Positions 14,486 through 23,461 of a stretch of DNA of 37,031 bases are shown here, piece by piece. Source of the stretch: Candidatus Brocadia sp. (GTDB taxonomy: Bacteria > Planctomycetota > Brocadiia > Brocadiales > Brocadiaceae); contig JABWAQ010000027.1 in NCBI GenBank assembly GCA_013360945.1, positions 1-37,031 of the forward strand, written 5' to 3'. The first letter of the stretch is position 1. The number at the start of each line of letters is the position of its first letter. The notes beneath the pieces are model-generated. The model saw nothing but the letters and a program-made list of their open reading frames with translations. It made no database searches and was not told where the DNA came from. The translations under genes were made by a program, and so were the position numbers.

Positions 14486-17257
14486 ATGTCACCTAAGCCT
14501 AAGTATGTCTATTTCTTTGGCAACGGATCTGCCGACGGGAAAGCCGATATGAAACATCTGCTGGGTGGTAAGGGAGCTAATCTTGCAGAAATGACCAATC
14601 TGGGCATCCCGGTCCCCCCGGGATTTACCATAACAACGGAGGTTTGCGATGCGTATTACAAGAATAATCAACAATATCCCGACGGTCTTGCCGAAGAAAT
14701 AGAACAGAATCTTGCCCGTTTAGAAAAACTTATGGGGGCAAAATTGGGTGACCCAAACAATCCTTTGCTCGTTTCTGTCCGTAGCGGTGCAGCGGCGTCG
14801 ATGCCAGGCATGATGGATACCGTTTTAAACCTGGGATTAAATCCCGATGCCATCAAAGGGCTTATTAAAAAAACAGGCAACGAGCGCTTTGCATGGGATG
14901 CATACCGGCGGTTCATCACCATGTTTGGTGATGTCGTTATGGGTGTAGAACGACATAATTTCGAAGAAATTCTTGACAAATATAAAAAAAAGGCGCGGAC
15001 AATAAGTGATGCAGAACTAACAACCGATCAATTAAAAAAGATCGCTGAAGAATTTAAGACCGTTTATAAAAGAAAGACCCGCGAAAACTTTCCCAACGAT
15101 CCAAAAGTACAACTCCGGAAGGCAATCGATGCCGTATTTGCCTCCTGGAATAATCCACGTGCCATAAAATATCGGCAACTCTATGAAATCAGGGGGCTTC
15201 TTGGAACTGCTGTAAATGTTCAGGCCATGGTCTTTGGAAATATGGGGGCTCACTCTGCCACAGGAGTTTGCTTCACCAGAAATCCCTCCACAGGCGAAAA
15301 TACATTCTACGGAGAATTCCTCATTAATGCCCAGGGCGAAGACGTTGTTGCCGGTATCCGCACCCCAGAGCAAATTGACAATCTTGAGAAAGAGATGCCT
15401 GAAGTATATGAACAACTTGTCAAATACAAAAATATTCTGGAAAAACACTTTAAAGATGTCCAGGATATCGAATTTACGATACAGGAAAACCATTTGTTTA
15501 TACTGCAGACGAGAACCGGTAAACGGACTACCCAGGCAGCCGTGAAATTTGCGGTAGATATGGTTAAAGAGGGGCTCATTGATAAAAGGACAGCTATCTC
15601 CCGCATCGATCCCAATCAACTCGATCAATTGTTACATCCTACCTTCGACCCCAAGGCAAAAAAAGAGGTCATTGCGGTGGGACTTCCCGCCTCGCCTGGC
15701 GCCGCTACGGGAAAGGTAGTTTTTAGCGCAGAAGATGCAGAAAAATTAGCCGCCGTAAAAAAAGAAAAGATTATCCTGGTGAGAAAAGAAACTTCACCCG
15801 AGGACATTGGAGGGATGCACGCCGCTAAAGGCATCCTGACAACACGGGGAGGCATGACCTCCCACGCCGCCGTGGTAGCAAGGGGAATGGGTAAATGTTG
15901 TGTGGCAGGTTGTGGCTCGTTAAACGTGGATTATAAAAAACAGGTCTTTAGCGTGAATGGGAAGATAGTAAAAAAGGGGGATTATATCTCCCTTGATGGC
16001 AGTAGCGGAGAGGTGATGTTAGGCCAGGTTGCCACCGTGGAACCCAGTCTCAGCGGTGATTTTGCCACACTCATGGAGTGGGCTGATGAGATCCGCAAAC
16101 TCAAGGTCCGTACCAATGCCGACACCCCAATGGACGCAAAAAAGGCGCGGGAATTTGGTGCAGAGGGTATTGGCCTTTGCAGGACGGAGCACATGTTCTT
16201 TGGTGAAAACAGGATTGGTTCTGTCCGTCAGATGATCCTCTTTGCGCCAGATGTTAAAAACTTAAGGGACAAGATCGCCGTCCTGGAAAATGAATTGGCA
16301 AAGACAAATAGAACGAGCGTTATCAAGAAGGAATTAATGCAAACCAGGAAAGAACTCAAGGCATCGTTAAGTTTATACACGTCTGCCCTCAAGAAATTGC
16401 TCCCCATGCAACGCAGCGACTTTGAACAGTTATTCAAATCAATGGACGGCCTTCCGGTAACGATAAGGCTCCTTGATCCACCTCTTCATGAATTTTTACC
16501 ACAGGAAGAATATAATCAAAAAGAAATTGCAAAGAAGATGAAGATTAGCCTTAAAGAGGTTCAGGACAAGGTGTCAGCGCTTCACGAATTAAATCCCATG
16601 TTAGGTCACCGCGGTTGCCGGCTGGGCATTACGTACTCAGAAATCTATGACATGCAGGTACGGGCCATCATTGAGGCTGCATGCATTATGAAAAAGAAAG
16701 GCATTACCGTCTATCCCGAAATTATGTTGCCCATCATCAGCGCCGAACAGGAATTTATTATCTTAAAAGATAGTGTCCACAAAACCGCCAGGGATGTCAT
16801 GCAGAAAAAGGGTGTCCAGATTGAGTATATGGTAGGTACGATGATTGAACTGCCAAGGGCTGCCCTGATTGCCGATAAGATTGCAAAACACGCCGAATTC
16901 TTTTCCTTCGGCACGAATGATCTTACCCAGATGACCTTTGGTTTTAGCCGTGATGACGTGGGTTCCTTTGTACCTGATTACATTGAAAAAGGCATCCTTG
17001 AAAAGGATCCTTTCCAGGTTTTAGACGAGGAAGGCACAGGCCAACTGGTGGAAATGGGAATTCAAAGGGGACGAAGCGCCCGGCCGGACTTAAAGGTCGG
17101 TATCTGCGGTGAGCACGGAGGAAATCCGAAAACCATCTCCTTCTGTCATAAGGTAGGCATGAACTATGTGAGTTGTTCACCGTTCAGGGTGCCCATCGCC
17201 CGTCTTGCGGCGGCACAGGCGTCATTACAACAACCTGTATCACGGGCAACGGTATAA
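14486..17257 (+). CDS. ppdK: Pyruvate, phosphate dikinase
   Basis: PPDK interconverts pyruvate + ATP + phosphate and PEP + AMP + diphosphate. The 923-residue length fits the bacterial enzyme. The N-terminal ATP-grasp part contains [23 protein letters not shown] and [21 protein letters not shown]. The central swivelling domain has the phospho-His site [19 protein letters not shown]. The C-terminal PEP-binding barrel has ICGEHGGNP and [25 protein letters not shown] lies ten bases before the ATG. With NifJ in the same window, PPDK could pull pyruvate made from acetyl-CoA toward PEP for gluconeogenesis, the expected direction in a carbon-fixing anammox cell; that is inference. The first 18 Arg codons are 13 CGN and 5 AGR. 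Confidence 0.97.
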   Translation: MSPKPKYVYFFGNGSADGKADMKHLLGGKGANLAEMTNLGIPVPPGFTITTEVCDAYYKNNQQYPDGLAEEIEQNLARLEKLMGAKLGDPNNPLLVSVRSGAAASMPGMMDTVLNLGLNPDAIKGLIKKTGNERFAWDAYRRFITMFGDVVMGVERHNFEEILDKYKKKARTISDAELTTDQLKKIAEEFKTVYKRKTRENFPNDPKVQLRKAIDAVFASWNNPRAIKYRQLYEIRGLLGTAVNVQAMVFGNMGAHSATGVCFTRNPSTGENTFYGEFLINAQGEDVVAGIRTPEQIDNLEKEMPEVYEQLVKYKNILEKHFKDVQDIEFTIQENHLFILQTRTGKRTTQAAVKFAVDMVKEGLIDKRTAISRIDPNQLDQLLHPTFDPKAKKEVIAVGLPASPGAATGKVVFSAEDAEKLAAVKKEKIILVRKETSPEDIGGMHAAKGILTTRGGMTSHAAVVARGMGKCCVAGCGSLNVDYKKQVFSVNGKIVKKGDYISLDGSSGEVMLGQVATVEPSLSGDFATLMEWADEIRKLKVRTNADTPMDAKKAREFGAEGIGLCRTEHMFFGENRIGSVRQMILFAPDVKNLRDKIAVLENELAKTNRTSVIKKELMQTRKELKASLSLYTSALKKLLPMQRSDFEQLFKSMDGLPVTIRLLDPPLHEFLPQEEYNQKEIAKKMKISLKEVQDKVSALHELNPMLGHRGCRLGITYSEIYDMQVRAIIEAACIMKKKGITVYPEIMLPIISAEQEFIILKDSVHKTARDVMQKKGVQIEYMVGTMIELPRAALIADKIAKHAEFFSFGTNDLTQMTFGFSRDDVGSFVPDYIEKGILEKDPFQVLDEEGTGQLVEMGIQRGRSARPDLKVGICGEHGGNPKTISFCHKVGMNYVSCSPFRVPIARLAAAQASLQQPVSRATV

Positions 17258-17277
17258 ACCAAAACAGAAAATCTAAT

Positions 17278-17955
17278 CTACTTATCCGAATGAAGGCTTT
17301 TCGCTAATTCTTTTTCTCGTACTAAGTTATCGACCCTTTCTGTCATTTCGTTCATGATTTTCTCTATCAAAAGCCGATAGTGTTCTATTTCGTCCTCAGT
17401 AAGATTGGGTGGGATAGGGATGGGGTCACCGTACATAATTAATGCCCGTGAAAATGGTTTCGGGATACGAAATCCGTCCCAGCTTGGGAGCTTCCAATAA
17501 TGAGACAATCCAATGGAAGTAGGGATAACCTGGAGTCCGGTTTTTTGACTGAGATAGACACATCCAGGCTGAACAACGAATCGGGGTCCCCGAGGCCCGT
17601 CGGGGGTAATTGCCACAGAATAACCTTCCCGAACCTTATCAACCATGGTCCTTATTGCCCTTGCACCACCTCTCGTTGTTGATCCTCGTATAACACCGAA
17701 TCCAAGTCTCTTTATTACCTGTGCGATATATTCGCCATCAGAGTGTTGACTGATAAGCACCTGTATATTTTTGTTGCGGCCAACATATGCAGGGATTAGT
17801 ATCAGGCAATGCCAGAAGGTATAGATAGCGTGAGTTGTTTGTACCTTCTCATTAAATCCTTTGGGATAATCATAAATACGGATGGTAAAGGCCAATAATT
17901 TTATGAACCAGGAACCAAGAATTCCCACCATAAAGAATTTTAGTTTTTTTTTCAT
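17278..17955 (-). CDS. DUF374 lysophospholipid acyltransferase-like protein
   Basis: The 225-residue protein has an N-terminal hydrophobic segment and the DUF374 hallmarks: TFWHCLILIPAYVGR, SQHSDGEYIAQVIKRLGF, VIRGSTTRGGARAIRTMV and AITPDGPRGPRFVVQPG. DUF374 proteins belong to the LPLAT superfamily and are often found near lipid A or envelope-lipid genes, with uncertain substrates. It ends about 20 bp after the convergent ppdK stop. The gene upstream on this strand is DUF2851, about 155 bp away. Confidence 0.88.
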   Translation of the reverse strand: MKKKLKFFMVGILGSWFIKLLAFTIRIYDYPKGFNEKVQTTHAIYTFWHCLILIPAYVGRNKNIQVLISQHSDGEYIAQVIKRLGFGVIRGSTTRGGARAIRTMVDKVREGYSVAITPDGPRGPRFVVQPGCVYLSQKTGLQVIPTSIGLSHYWKLPSWDGFRIPKPFSRALIMYGDPIPIPPNLTEDEIEHYRLLIEKIMNEMTERVDNLVREKELAKSLHSDK

Positions 17956-17969
17956 TATTTATGGAATAT

Positions 17970-18111
17970 CTAAACTCACCACAAAGGCACAAAGAACTCA
18001 AAGAAAAAGAAGTTAGCAGATTGGGAATACGAGAAGTTGTGTTTTTCCCGGATCTCATCTTCTAAGCTTCTTAGCCTCTGCCTTTTGTCTTTGCGTCTCA
18101 GCGGTGAGGTA
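17970..18111. repeat. Degenerate inverted repeat of the CTCACCACAAAGGCACAAAGA type
   Basis: ACTCACCACAAAGGCACAAA near 17974 resembles the reverse complement of CTTTGCGTCTCAGCGGTGAG near 18090-18108. Similar CACAAAGG..CACAAAG elements are scattered between genes in many environmental bacteria. It fills the gap between the DUF374 and DUF2851 genes. Confidence 0.35.
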
Positions 18112-19731
18112 TTACTTTTCAATCATAGACAGATATAAGGCACATTTGTTGCAACTTATATTGTCATTCTCACAAAAATCCTTATAGATTTGATACAATC
18201 CCTGTTGTCTCCTGACTGAGTTAATGATTTTTTTTGACACCTGTGGTTGTCCAAAGATACGGTTACCCATAAAATTTGTCACACTGGTGCCGGGAAGAGG
18301 GGAATAATTTCTATACGTGAGATGTAGTATCTTTTCTATTTTTGTGTTGTTATGCTTTCTGGCATAGAGCAGCAAGATGGGAATAATAACATTGATGAAA
18401 ATATTGGAAGCCCGCTCCTTTCCCAGTAATTTAACAGGTTTTGTCAGTTTTTTCCCATGCCACGTATAATGGTATGACCAATAGGGGTCATAACTGCTAA
18501 GAAAGAGGGATTGTATATCGTCTCTGAACGTCTTGATGATTTTGTGCTCTTCCTTGTAGCCTTCCACCTTTTCAAGTACTGATAAGAGGTATCGGAAGAT
18601 GCTCAGGGATGAACATTCTGAAAGGATGTTGGCAATGGCCGCAATCCTTCTTTCCGGGAAATTTGCAGGTCTTATCCCTGCATAATTCCAGTCATCTTTT
18701 GTCAAAGCAGCCCGGCACATCTTTTTTTGTATCTCATTCCATGCGTGTTCAATATCACTTATATACTCAGCAGTTTCTCTGTCATACGCTGTTTTTTCAT
18801 TTCTTTGTTGAGGTAACAAACCCGCTGTACCCAGGAGTAACGCCTGCATATCTTTTTCCTTTTTTCGGGCAGAGGCATCTCCCGGGATTGTGTGCCGGAT
18901 GTCTTCAAGCGGCACGCGGGAGGCTAACGCCAAAAACGGTTCCTTATTGTTTTTATATCCCAGCGATTCCATAATTGCTTCGTAAAGCACTTGCTCAAAG
19001 GGTCCTTTTTCTAACCATCTTTCATACCTTTTTGCTTTTTGAAGGATGCGTTCGTCGCCGGCGCAATCAAGGAAACGGCCTATCCATTGATCATCTATAT
19101 CCTGATTTTCCCTTTCGGCCTGGCATTGTCCGGGATTCACCTTTTCCCCTTTTAGATATGATTCAACGTCGATCAACTCTACCAATTCATCCAATTCGGC
19201 ATCTAAATATCTGGACAGGGTTAATTGAGGAATGGCCTGTCCGCAATGATTCGTCATAGATTCTCCGTGACTGTTATTCCACAGAGCAACATGCAGGCAC
19301 ACGGTGTCGTAGGCGCTTTGTTTGTCATGCTGATGCCGTATCCAATCGGATGAAAATACATGAACCTCAACATTACCCTTTATGAGGCCTTTGCCTTCAA
19401 GGAGAATTTCAGCATGTTTGAAATCGGGCCCTCCCTCCGAATTCCACCAGCCGGGGGAAAGGACTTCCAGGCGTAAGCCATCATCGGTAAAGAGTCCGTT
19501 CTTTTTAATGTGCTGTCCAAACCAGATGCACCGGACGAGCTCTTCCTTGATCAGCCTCTCCGTGCCTTCCAGTACCTGTAAAGGCATACTGCCGTTTACC
19601 CCTGCATTGGCACAAAAGGAGTTTGTAATCTGCTGATAAACAGGCGAAAAACAATTTGTGGGATATTTATCGAGGTTACGCGCTGGATGTTTTAAATTCA
19701 TTGTATAAATAGTTCTGTTTTTTCTTGTCAT
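18112..19731 (-). CDS. DUF2851 family protein
   Basis: The 539-residue protein carries the DUF2851 signature: CIWFGQHIKKNGLFTDDGL, LEVLSPGWWNSEGGPDFKHA, IKGNVEVHVFSSDW, then HDKQSAYDTVCLHVALWNN. The C-terminus has a conserved-looking SLFLSSYDPYWSYHYTWHGK and ends in a Cys pair region (CENDNISCNKCAL). DUF2851 proteins are common in Bacteroidetes and planctomycetes and have no established function. Starts at ATG 19731 or ATG 19701 are possible; AGGA directly precedes the former. Confidence 0.85.
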   Translation of the reverse strand: MTRKNRTIYTMNLKHPARNLDKYPTNCFSPVYQQITNSFCANAGVNGSMPLQVLEGTERLIKEELVRCIWFGQHIKKNGLFTDDGLRLEVLSPGWWNSEGGPDFKHAEILLEGKGLIKGNVEVHVFSSDWIRHQHDKQSAYDTVCLHVALWNNSHGESMTNHCGQAIPQLTLSRYLDAELDELVELIDVESYLKGEKVNPGQCQAERENQDIDDQWIGRFLDCAGDERILQKAKRYERWLEKGPFEQVLYEAIMESLGYKNNKEPFLALASRVPLEDIRHTIPGDASARKKEKDMQALLLGTAGLLPQQRNEKTAYDRETAEYISDIEHAWNEIQKKMCRAALTKDDWNYAGIRPANFPERRIAAIANILSECSSLSIFRYLLSVLEKVEGYKEEHKIIKTFRDDIQSLFLSSYDPYWSYHYTWHGKKLTKPVKLLGKERASNIFINVIIPILLLYARKHNNTKIEKILHLTYRNYSPLPGTSVTNFMGNRIFGQPQVSKKIINSVRRQQGLYQIYKDFCENDNISCNKCALYLSMIEK

Positions 19732-20006
19732 TCCTGTATTTTACTTGTTACTCTCACGCAAGTGGGAATCCAGTTTCCTTCGCCTTTTCCATGAAGAATA
19801 TAGCACAAAAAGAGGAAAGAAAACAACCGAAAATCAAGGTGGAGATGAATGGGAAGTGATTAACAGTACAGCGCCAATCGGTTTAATCAGGACGCACTTC
19901 CGGTTCTTTTTGCCTAAAATGAAACTGCGAAGCTTAGAAATATGACCTACAAACCATACCTTGCACTGAAACTCCTTTACTTATAACGCTTCTTTGTTTT
20001 CGCTTG

Positions 20007-20077
20007 ATGTATAAGGATTTCAAACACCCCCCATAATCCCCCCGTTTACGGGGGGGATTATGGGTAAGTCGCCGAAG
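20007..20077 (-). repeat. Dispersed intergenic palindromic repeat, copy 3 (inverted)
   Basis: The reverse complement reads CTTCGGCGACTTACCCATAA, then a C-run / GTAAA / G-run core, then GGGTGTTTGAAAT and TATACAT, matching copies at 827 and 6747. The first arm differs (CATAATCCCCCCC instead of CCCCCTGTTTCCCCCC), which extends the self-complementarity of this copy. Confidence 0.7.
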
Positions 20078-20410
20078 GCCTAATGAATTTCTTGCCGTGT
20101 TTCTTGCCTTGACTTTGACGTTACCCAGACATCTGCGCAAAGCCAGGTAATTTTCATTTTTTTTAAAATTGTTCCATATGTGCATAGTGCATTTCAAAAA
20201 GAAATACTGTTTTGTAAGCCATATTATAAGGGTTGTATATCACAATATTCGTAATGTCAAGGAGATGGAAGTTATTGATATATGCTTTTGAAAAAAGGAA
20301 TAGAATTTGTTTATTGTCATAAGCACTTTCTCAGCTCATAAATAAAAGCTTGCAAAGACACATCATATAAAAAGTATTTGGTAGCATTAGTTAGGTTTCC
20401 TTAAAATTCC

Positions 20411-20439
20411 TTGCAAAAAAACTGATACATAATTATACG
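20411..20439 (+). promoter_or_regulatory. Candidate promoter for the nir operon
   Basis: TTGCAA at 20411-20416 and TATACG at 20434-20439 with a 17-bp spacer, about 95 bp before the nirS ATG. Pattern match only. Confidence 0.35.
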
Positions 20440-20532
20440 AGGGATGTTTCTACAAAAACAGAGCCTGAATAAGGCTGTCCGTAAGGCGTTTGTGCCTTGC
20501 AAAACACTTCAGTAAACGAAAGGGGGATATTT

Positions 20533-22278
20533 ATGAAGAAGTTTGGGATCGTATTTTTGGTATCCGTTTTCCCGCTTGTGATTATGGGTGCCGGCATTGT
20601 TCAGAAGGCAGAGGCACAGCTTTCACAAAAGGCAGAGGAACAACTTTCAGAAATTACAGAGTCATTCAGGCGTTACCTGCAGTCCGTGCTGGAAACTATT
20701 GAGGCAGAAGTAAAGCCGGAGGCACAGCCTTCAGAAAAGCCGGTGGCTCTGCTTGCAGGAAAGGAATACGAAAATGCAAACTGGGAGTATTTTAACAGAT
20801 GCGGTGGATGTCATGGAATGTTACGGAAAGGCGCAACAGGGCCTGCCCTTACGCCTGACAAGACGAAGCCAATTGGCACTGAGAAGCTTGCAAAGATAAT
20901 CTTTAACGGAACAGAGGGCGGTATGCCTGGATGGGGTGCCGGTGTTAATGTTTACACAAAGGATGATGCCGAGCTCCTTGCGAAGTATATTCAGATGGAG
21001 CCTGTTGCCCCGCCTGAGTTTAACATGAAAGAAATCAGGGCAACGTGGAAGGTCCACGTGCCGGTTGACAAAAGGCCCACAAAGCCAATGCATAATAGGA
21101 ACTGGGAGAATTTCTTTGCCGTAATTTTGAGGGACGCCGGTAAGATTGCCATAATTGACGGCGACACCAAAGAGATTGTGTCTGTTCAGGATTCCGGTTT
21201 TGCCGTTCACACCCTCAGATACTCCAAGTCCGGAAGATGGCTTTATACAATTGGCAGGGATGCCAAGGCCACAATCGTTGATCTTTGGATGGACCCTATC
21301 CAGACCGTTGCAGAGGTCAAGACCGGACTTGATGCGAGGTCAATTGAGAGCAGTAAGTATGAAAGTAAAAAAGTGAACTACGTTGACAAGCTTGCTGTGG
21401 TAGGAAACTACTGGCCCCCGAGTTACGTTATTCTTGATGGTCTTACACTTGAGCCGCTTAAGATTGTCAGCACAAGGAGTTACACGTATGACACCCAGGA
21501 GTACCATCCTGAGCCGAGGATCGCCTCTATCGTTGCATCACATTATTATCCTGAATGGGTAATAAACGTTAAAGAAACCGGCCATATCCTTCTTGTTGAT
21601 TACTCTGACATAAAAAACCTCAAGGTCTCTGCAATCGAATCGGAAAGATTCCTTCATGATGGCGGATGGGATAAATCAAAGAGATACTTCATTGTTGCGG
21701 CTAATATGAGGGATAAGCTCGTTGCCGTTGATACAAAGACAAAAAAGCTTAAGGCTATTGTAGAAACGGGCGTTAAACCTCACCCTGGAAGAGGCGCAAA
21801 TTTCAAAGATCCTGAATTTGGATGGGTTTTTGCAACACCGCATCTTGGAGAGGCAACAGTGGCCCTTATTGGCACAGATCCCAAACACAACCCTGAAAAT
21901 GCGTGGAAGGTTGTCAGAAGACTTAAGGTGGGCGGCGACGGCGGATTATTTATTAAGACTCATCCGGAAAGCAATCACCTGTGGGTAGATCACACACTTT
22001 CAAAAGATATAGATGCACAAAGAAGTGTGACGGTATATGACATCAGGTACCTTAATGCAGCGCCAACGATAATAAAACTCACTGACAAGGGCAGGATTGT
22101 TCATATGGAATACAATAAGGAGGGCAACGAGGTGTGGATATCCGTGTGGGACAGGCAGGGTGAGATTATTGTATACGACGATAAAACACTTACTGAGAAG
22201 ACAAGGATAAAAGATCCAAGTCTTGTAACTCCGACTGGTAAATTTAATGTCTATAACACAAGGCTTGATGTTTACTAA
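20533..22278 (+). CDS. nirS: Cytochrome cd1 nitrite reductase (NO-forming)
   Basis: NirS reduces nitrite to NO in the periplasm-like compartment. ATG 20533 follows AAAGGGGGA and begins a signal peptide (1-28, ending AEA). Residues 29-75 form an unusual Gln/Glu/Lys-rich segment with repeated AQLSQKAEEQLSE and PEAQPSEKP. The cytochrome c domain has CGGCH at 90-94. The eight-bladed d1 domain shows SGFAVHTLRYSKSGRWLYTI with the proximal d1-haem ligand His226, NYWPPSYVILDG, ASHYYPEWVINVKETG with catalytic His337, FLHDGGWDKSKRYF with catalytic His375, HPGRGANF and FATPHLGEATVALIGTD. All residues expected of an active enzyme are present, so this is NirS rather than NirN. Total 581 residues. Of 26 Arg codons, 24 are AGA/AGG. 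It heads the nir cluster. Confidence 0.96.
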   Translation: MKKFGIVFLVSVFPLVIMGAGIVQKAEAQLSQKAEEQLSEITESFRRYLQSVLETIEAEVKPEAQPSEKPVALLAGKEYENANWEYFNRCGGCHGMLRKGATGPALTPDKTKPIGTEKLAKIIFNGTEGGMPGWGAGVNVYTKDDAELLAKYIQMEPVAPPEFNMKEIRATWKVHVPVDKRPTKPMHNRNWENFFAVILRDAGKIAIIDGDTKEIVSVQDSGFAVHTLRYSKSGRWLYTIGRDAKATIVDLWMDPIQTVAEVKTGLDARSIESSKYESKKVNYVDKLAVVGNYWPPSYVILDGLTLEPLKIVSTRSYTYDTQEYHPEPRIASIVASHYYPEWVINVKETGHILLVDYSDIKNLKVSAIESERFLHDGGWDKSKRYFIVAANMRDKLVAVDTKTKKLKAIVETGVKPHPGRGANFKDPEFGWVFATPHLGEATVALIGTDPKHNPENAWKVVRRLKVGGDGGLFIKTHPESNHLWVDHTLSKDIDAQRSVTVYDIRYLNAAPTIIKLTDKGRIVHMEYNKEGNEVWISVWDRQGEIIVYDDKTLTEKTRIKDPSLVTPTGKFNVYNTRLDVY

Positions 22279-22379
22279 AAGATTTTTAAAGTATTACGTT
22301 CGATGTGTGAAACTTAAACCACAAGTTGCTGGAAGAATTGACTTTCAGCCTCCTTAATTTAACGCTAAAAGGTAAAAAG

Positions 22380-23456
22380 ATGCGATTAAGGGCAATTGTT
22401 GTTATTACGTTTACATTGATAGCGACGATATCTGACCTTGCTGGAAAAGGGCAGACAGATAAAAAAGTTCAAAATGAACACCTCACAAAAAAGAATCCGT
22501 TTGCCAGAGGCGATAAATCGGCGTTTGAGAGAGGCGAATATATTTATTCAAGGAAGTGCGTGAAATGTCACGGGGAGAAAGGCGATGGTACCGGCTCTAT
22601 ATTAGAAGGCGTCAAAGTGCCGGTTTTTAATAACGGGTATTTTTCAGAAAAAGAGGATGGGCATGTTTTCAGAATTGTAGAGCAGGGATTGCCTGACACC
22701 CTGATGCCCTCCTTTGGACCAGGCAGCGATGATATTCTCTCTGCAGGCGATATATGGAAACTGATAGTTTTTATGCGCAGGAGGTTTGGCGAAAAAATTC
22801 CGTATGAATACCTTGCAAAGAAGAGTCCGTTTGCCAGAGGTGATAAATCAGCGCTTGAGAGGGGCGAATATATTTATTCAAGGAAGTGCGTGAAATGTCA
22901 CGGGGAGAAAGGCGATGGCGCCGGCTCTATATTAAAAGGCGTCAAAATGCCGGTTTTTAATAATGGGTATTTTTCAGAAAAAGAGGATGGACAGGTATTC
23001 TGGATTGTAGAGCATGGATTGTCTGGCACCCTGATGCCTTCCTACGGACCAGGCAGCGATGATATTCTCTCTGCAGATGATGTATGGAAAGTAATAGTTT
23101 TTATGCGCACGAGGTTTGGCGAAAAAATTCCGTACGAATACCTTGCAAAGAAGAATCCGTTTGCCAGAAGCGATAAATCAGCGCTTGGGAGGGGCGAATA
23201 TATTTATTCAAGGAAGTGTGTAAAATGTCATGGGGAGAAAGGGGATGGTACCGGCTCCATATTAAAAGGTATCAAAATGCCGGTTTTTAACAAAGAGTAT
23301 TTTTCGAAAAAAGAGGATGGATATATCTTCTGGATAATAGAACAGGGATTGCCTGATACCCTGATGTCATCTTTTGGACCAGGTAGTGCTGAGGTTCTAT
23401 CTTCAGATGATATATGGAAAACGATAGCCTTTACACACGATAAGTTTGGTAAATAA
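22380..23456 (+). CDS. Tri-haem cytochrome c built from three tandem repeats
   Basis: From ATG 22380 (preceded by AAAAGG) the 358-residue product has a signal-like segment (1-20) and three near-identical class I cytochrome c modules of 110 residues. Haem motifs CVKCH lie at 60-64, 170-174 and 280-284. Each module reads KNPFARGDKSA..RGEYIYSRKC, GEKGDG, GSIL.GVK.PVFNNGYFSEKEDG and ends ..PSFGPGSDDIL..DIWK.IVF. The LMP Met before the FGPG segment is a likely sixth haem ligand in modules one and two (LMS in three). It sits about 100 bp after nirS and five bases before the NirN-like gene, so it is a plausible electron donor to NirS or NirN. A single-module relative is at 27498-28013. Confidence 0.92.
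   Translation: MRLRAIVVITFTLIATISDLAGKGQTDKKVQNEHLTKKNPFARGDKSAFERGEYIYSRKCVKCHGEKGDGTGSILEGVKVPVFNNGYFSEKEDGHVFRIVEQGLPDTLMPSFGPGSDDILSAGDIWKLIVFMRRRFGEKIPYEYLAKKSPFARGDKSALERGEYIYSRKCVKCHGEKGDGAGSILKGVKMPVFNNGYFSEKEDGQVFWIVEHGLSGTLMPSYGPGSDDILSADDVWKVIVFMRTRFGEKIPYEYLAKKNPFARSDKSALGRGEYIYSRKCVKCHGEKGDGTGSILKGIKMPVFNKEYFSKKEDGYIFWIIEQGLPDTLMSSFGPGSAEVLSSDDIWKTIAFTHDKFGK
22491..23456 (+). repeat. Three direct repeats with a 330-bp period inside the tri-haem gene
   Basis: Units begin at about 22491, 22821 and 23151 (AAGAATCCGT, AAGAGTCCGT, AAGAATCCGT), and the haem codons at 22557, 22887 and 23217 are exactly 330 bp apart. Long stretches are identical at the DNA level, for example around the TATATTTATTCAAGGAAGTG haem approach, so the duplication is recent or kept uniform by gene conversion. 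Confidence 0.9.
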
Positions 23457-23461
23457 GGTTT

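Larger units (their letters stand above)
19746..20532. other. Intergenic region upstream of the nir island
   Basis: 787 bp with no gene that I can support. It contains repeat copy 3 (20007-20077), a candidate promoter (20411-20439) and two small hairpins in the presumed nirS leader: AGCC..GGCT near 20462-20476 and AAGGC-GTTTGT-GCCTT at about 20483-20498. I looked for an FNR/DNR box (TTGAT-N4-ATCAA) and found only a half-match near 20274. Confidence 0.5.

Noticed and set aside
19934-20197. 87-residue minus-strand open frame before nirS
   Set aside because: It runs through dispersed repeat copy 3 (its NPPRKRGDYGGCLKSLYIK part is repeat-derived) and has no ribosome binding site.
20260-20300. 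FNR/DNR box before nirS
   Set aside because: Only the half TTGAT is present near 20274; the second half ATCAA at the right distance is missing.
22491-23456. CRISPR-like regular repeats
   Set aside because: The 330-bp period is coding and in frame; there are no short repeats with spacers. No CRISPR array was seen anywhere in the window.
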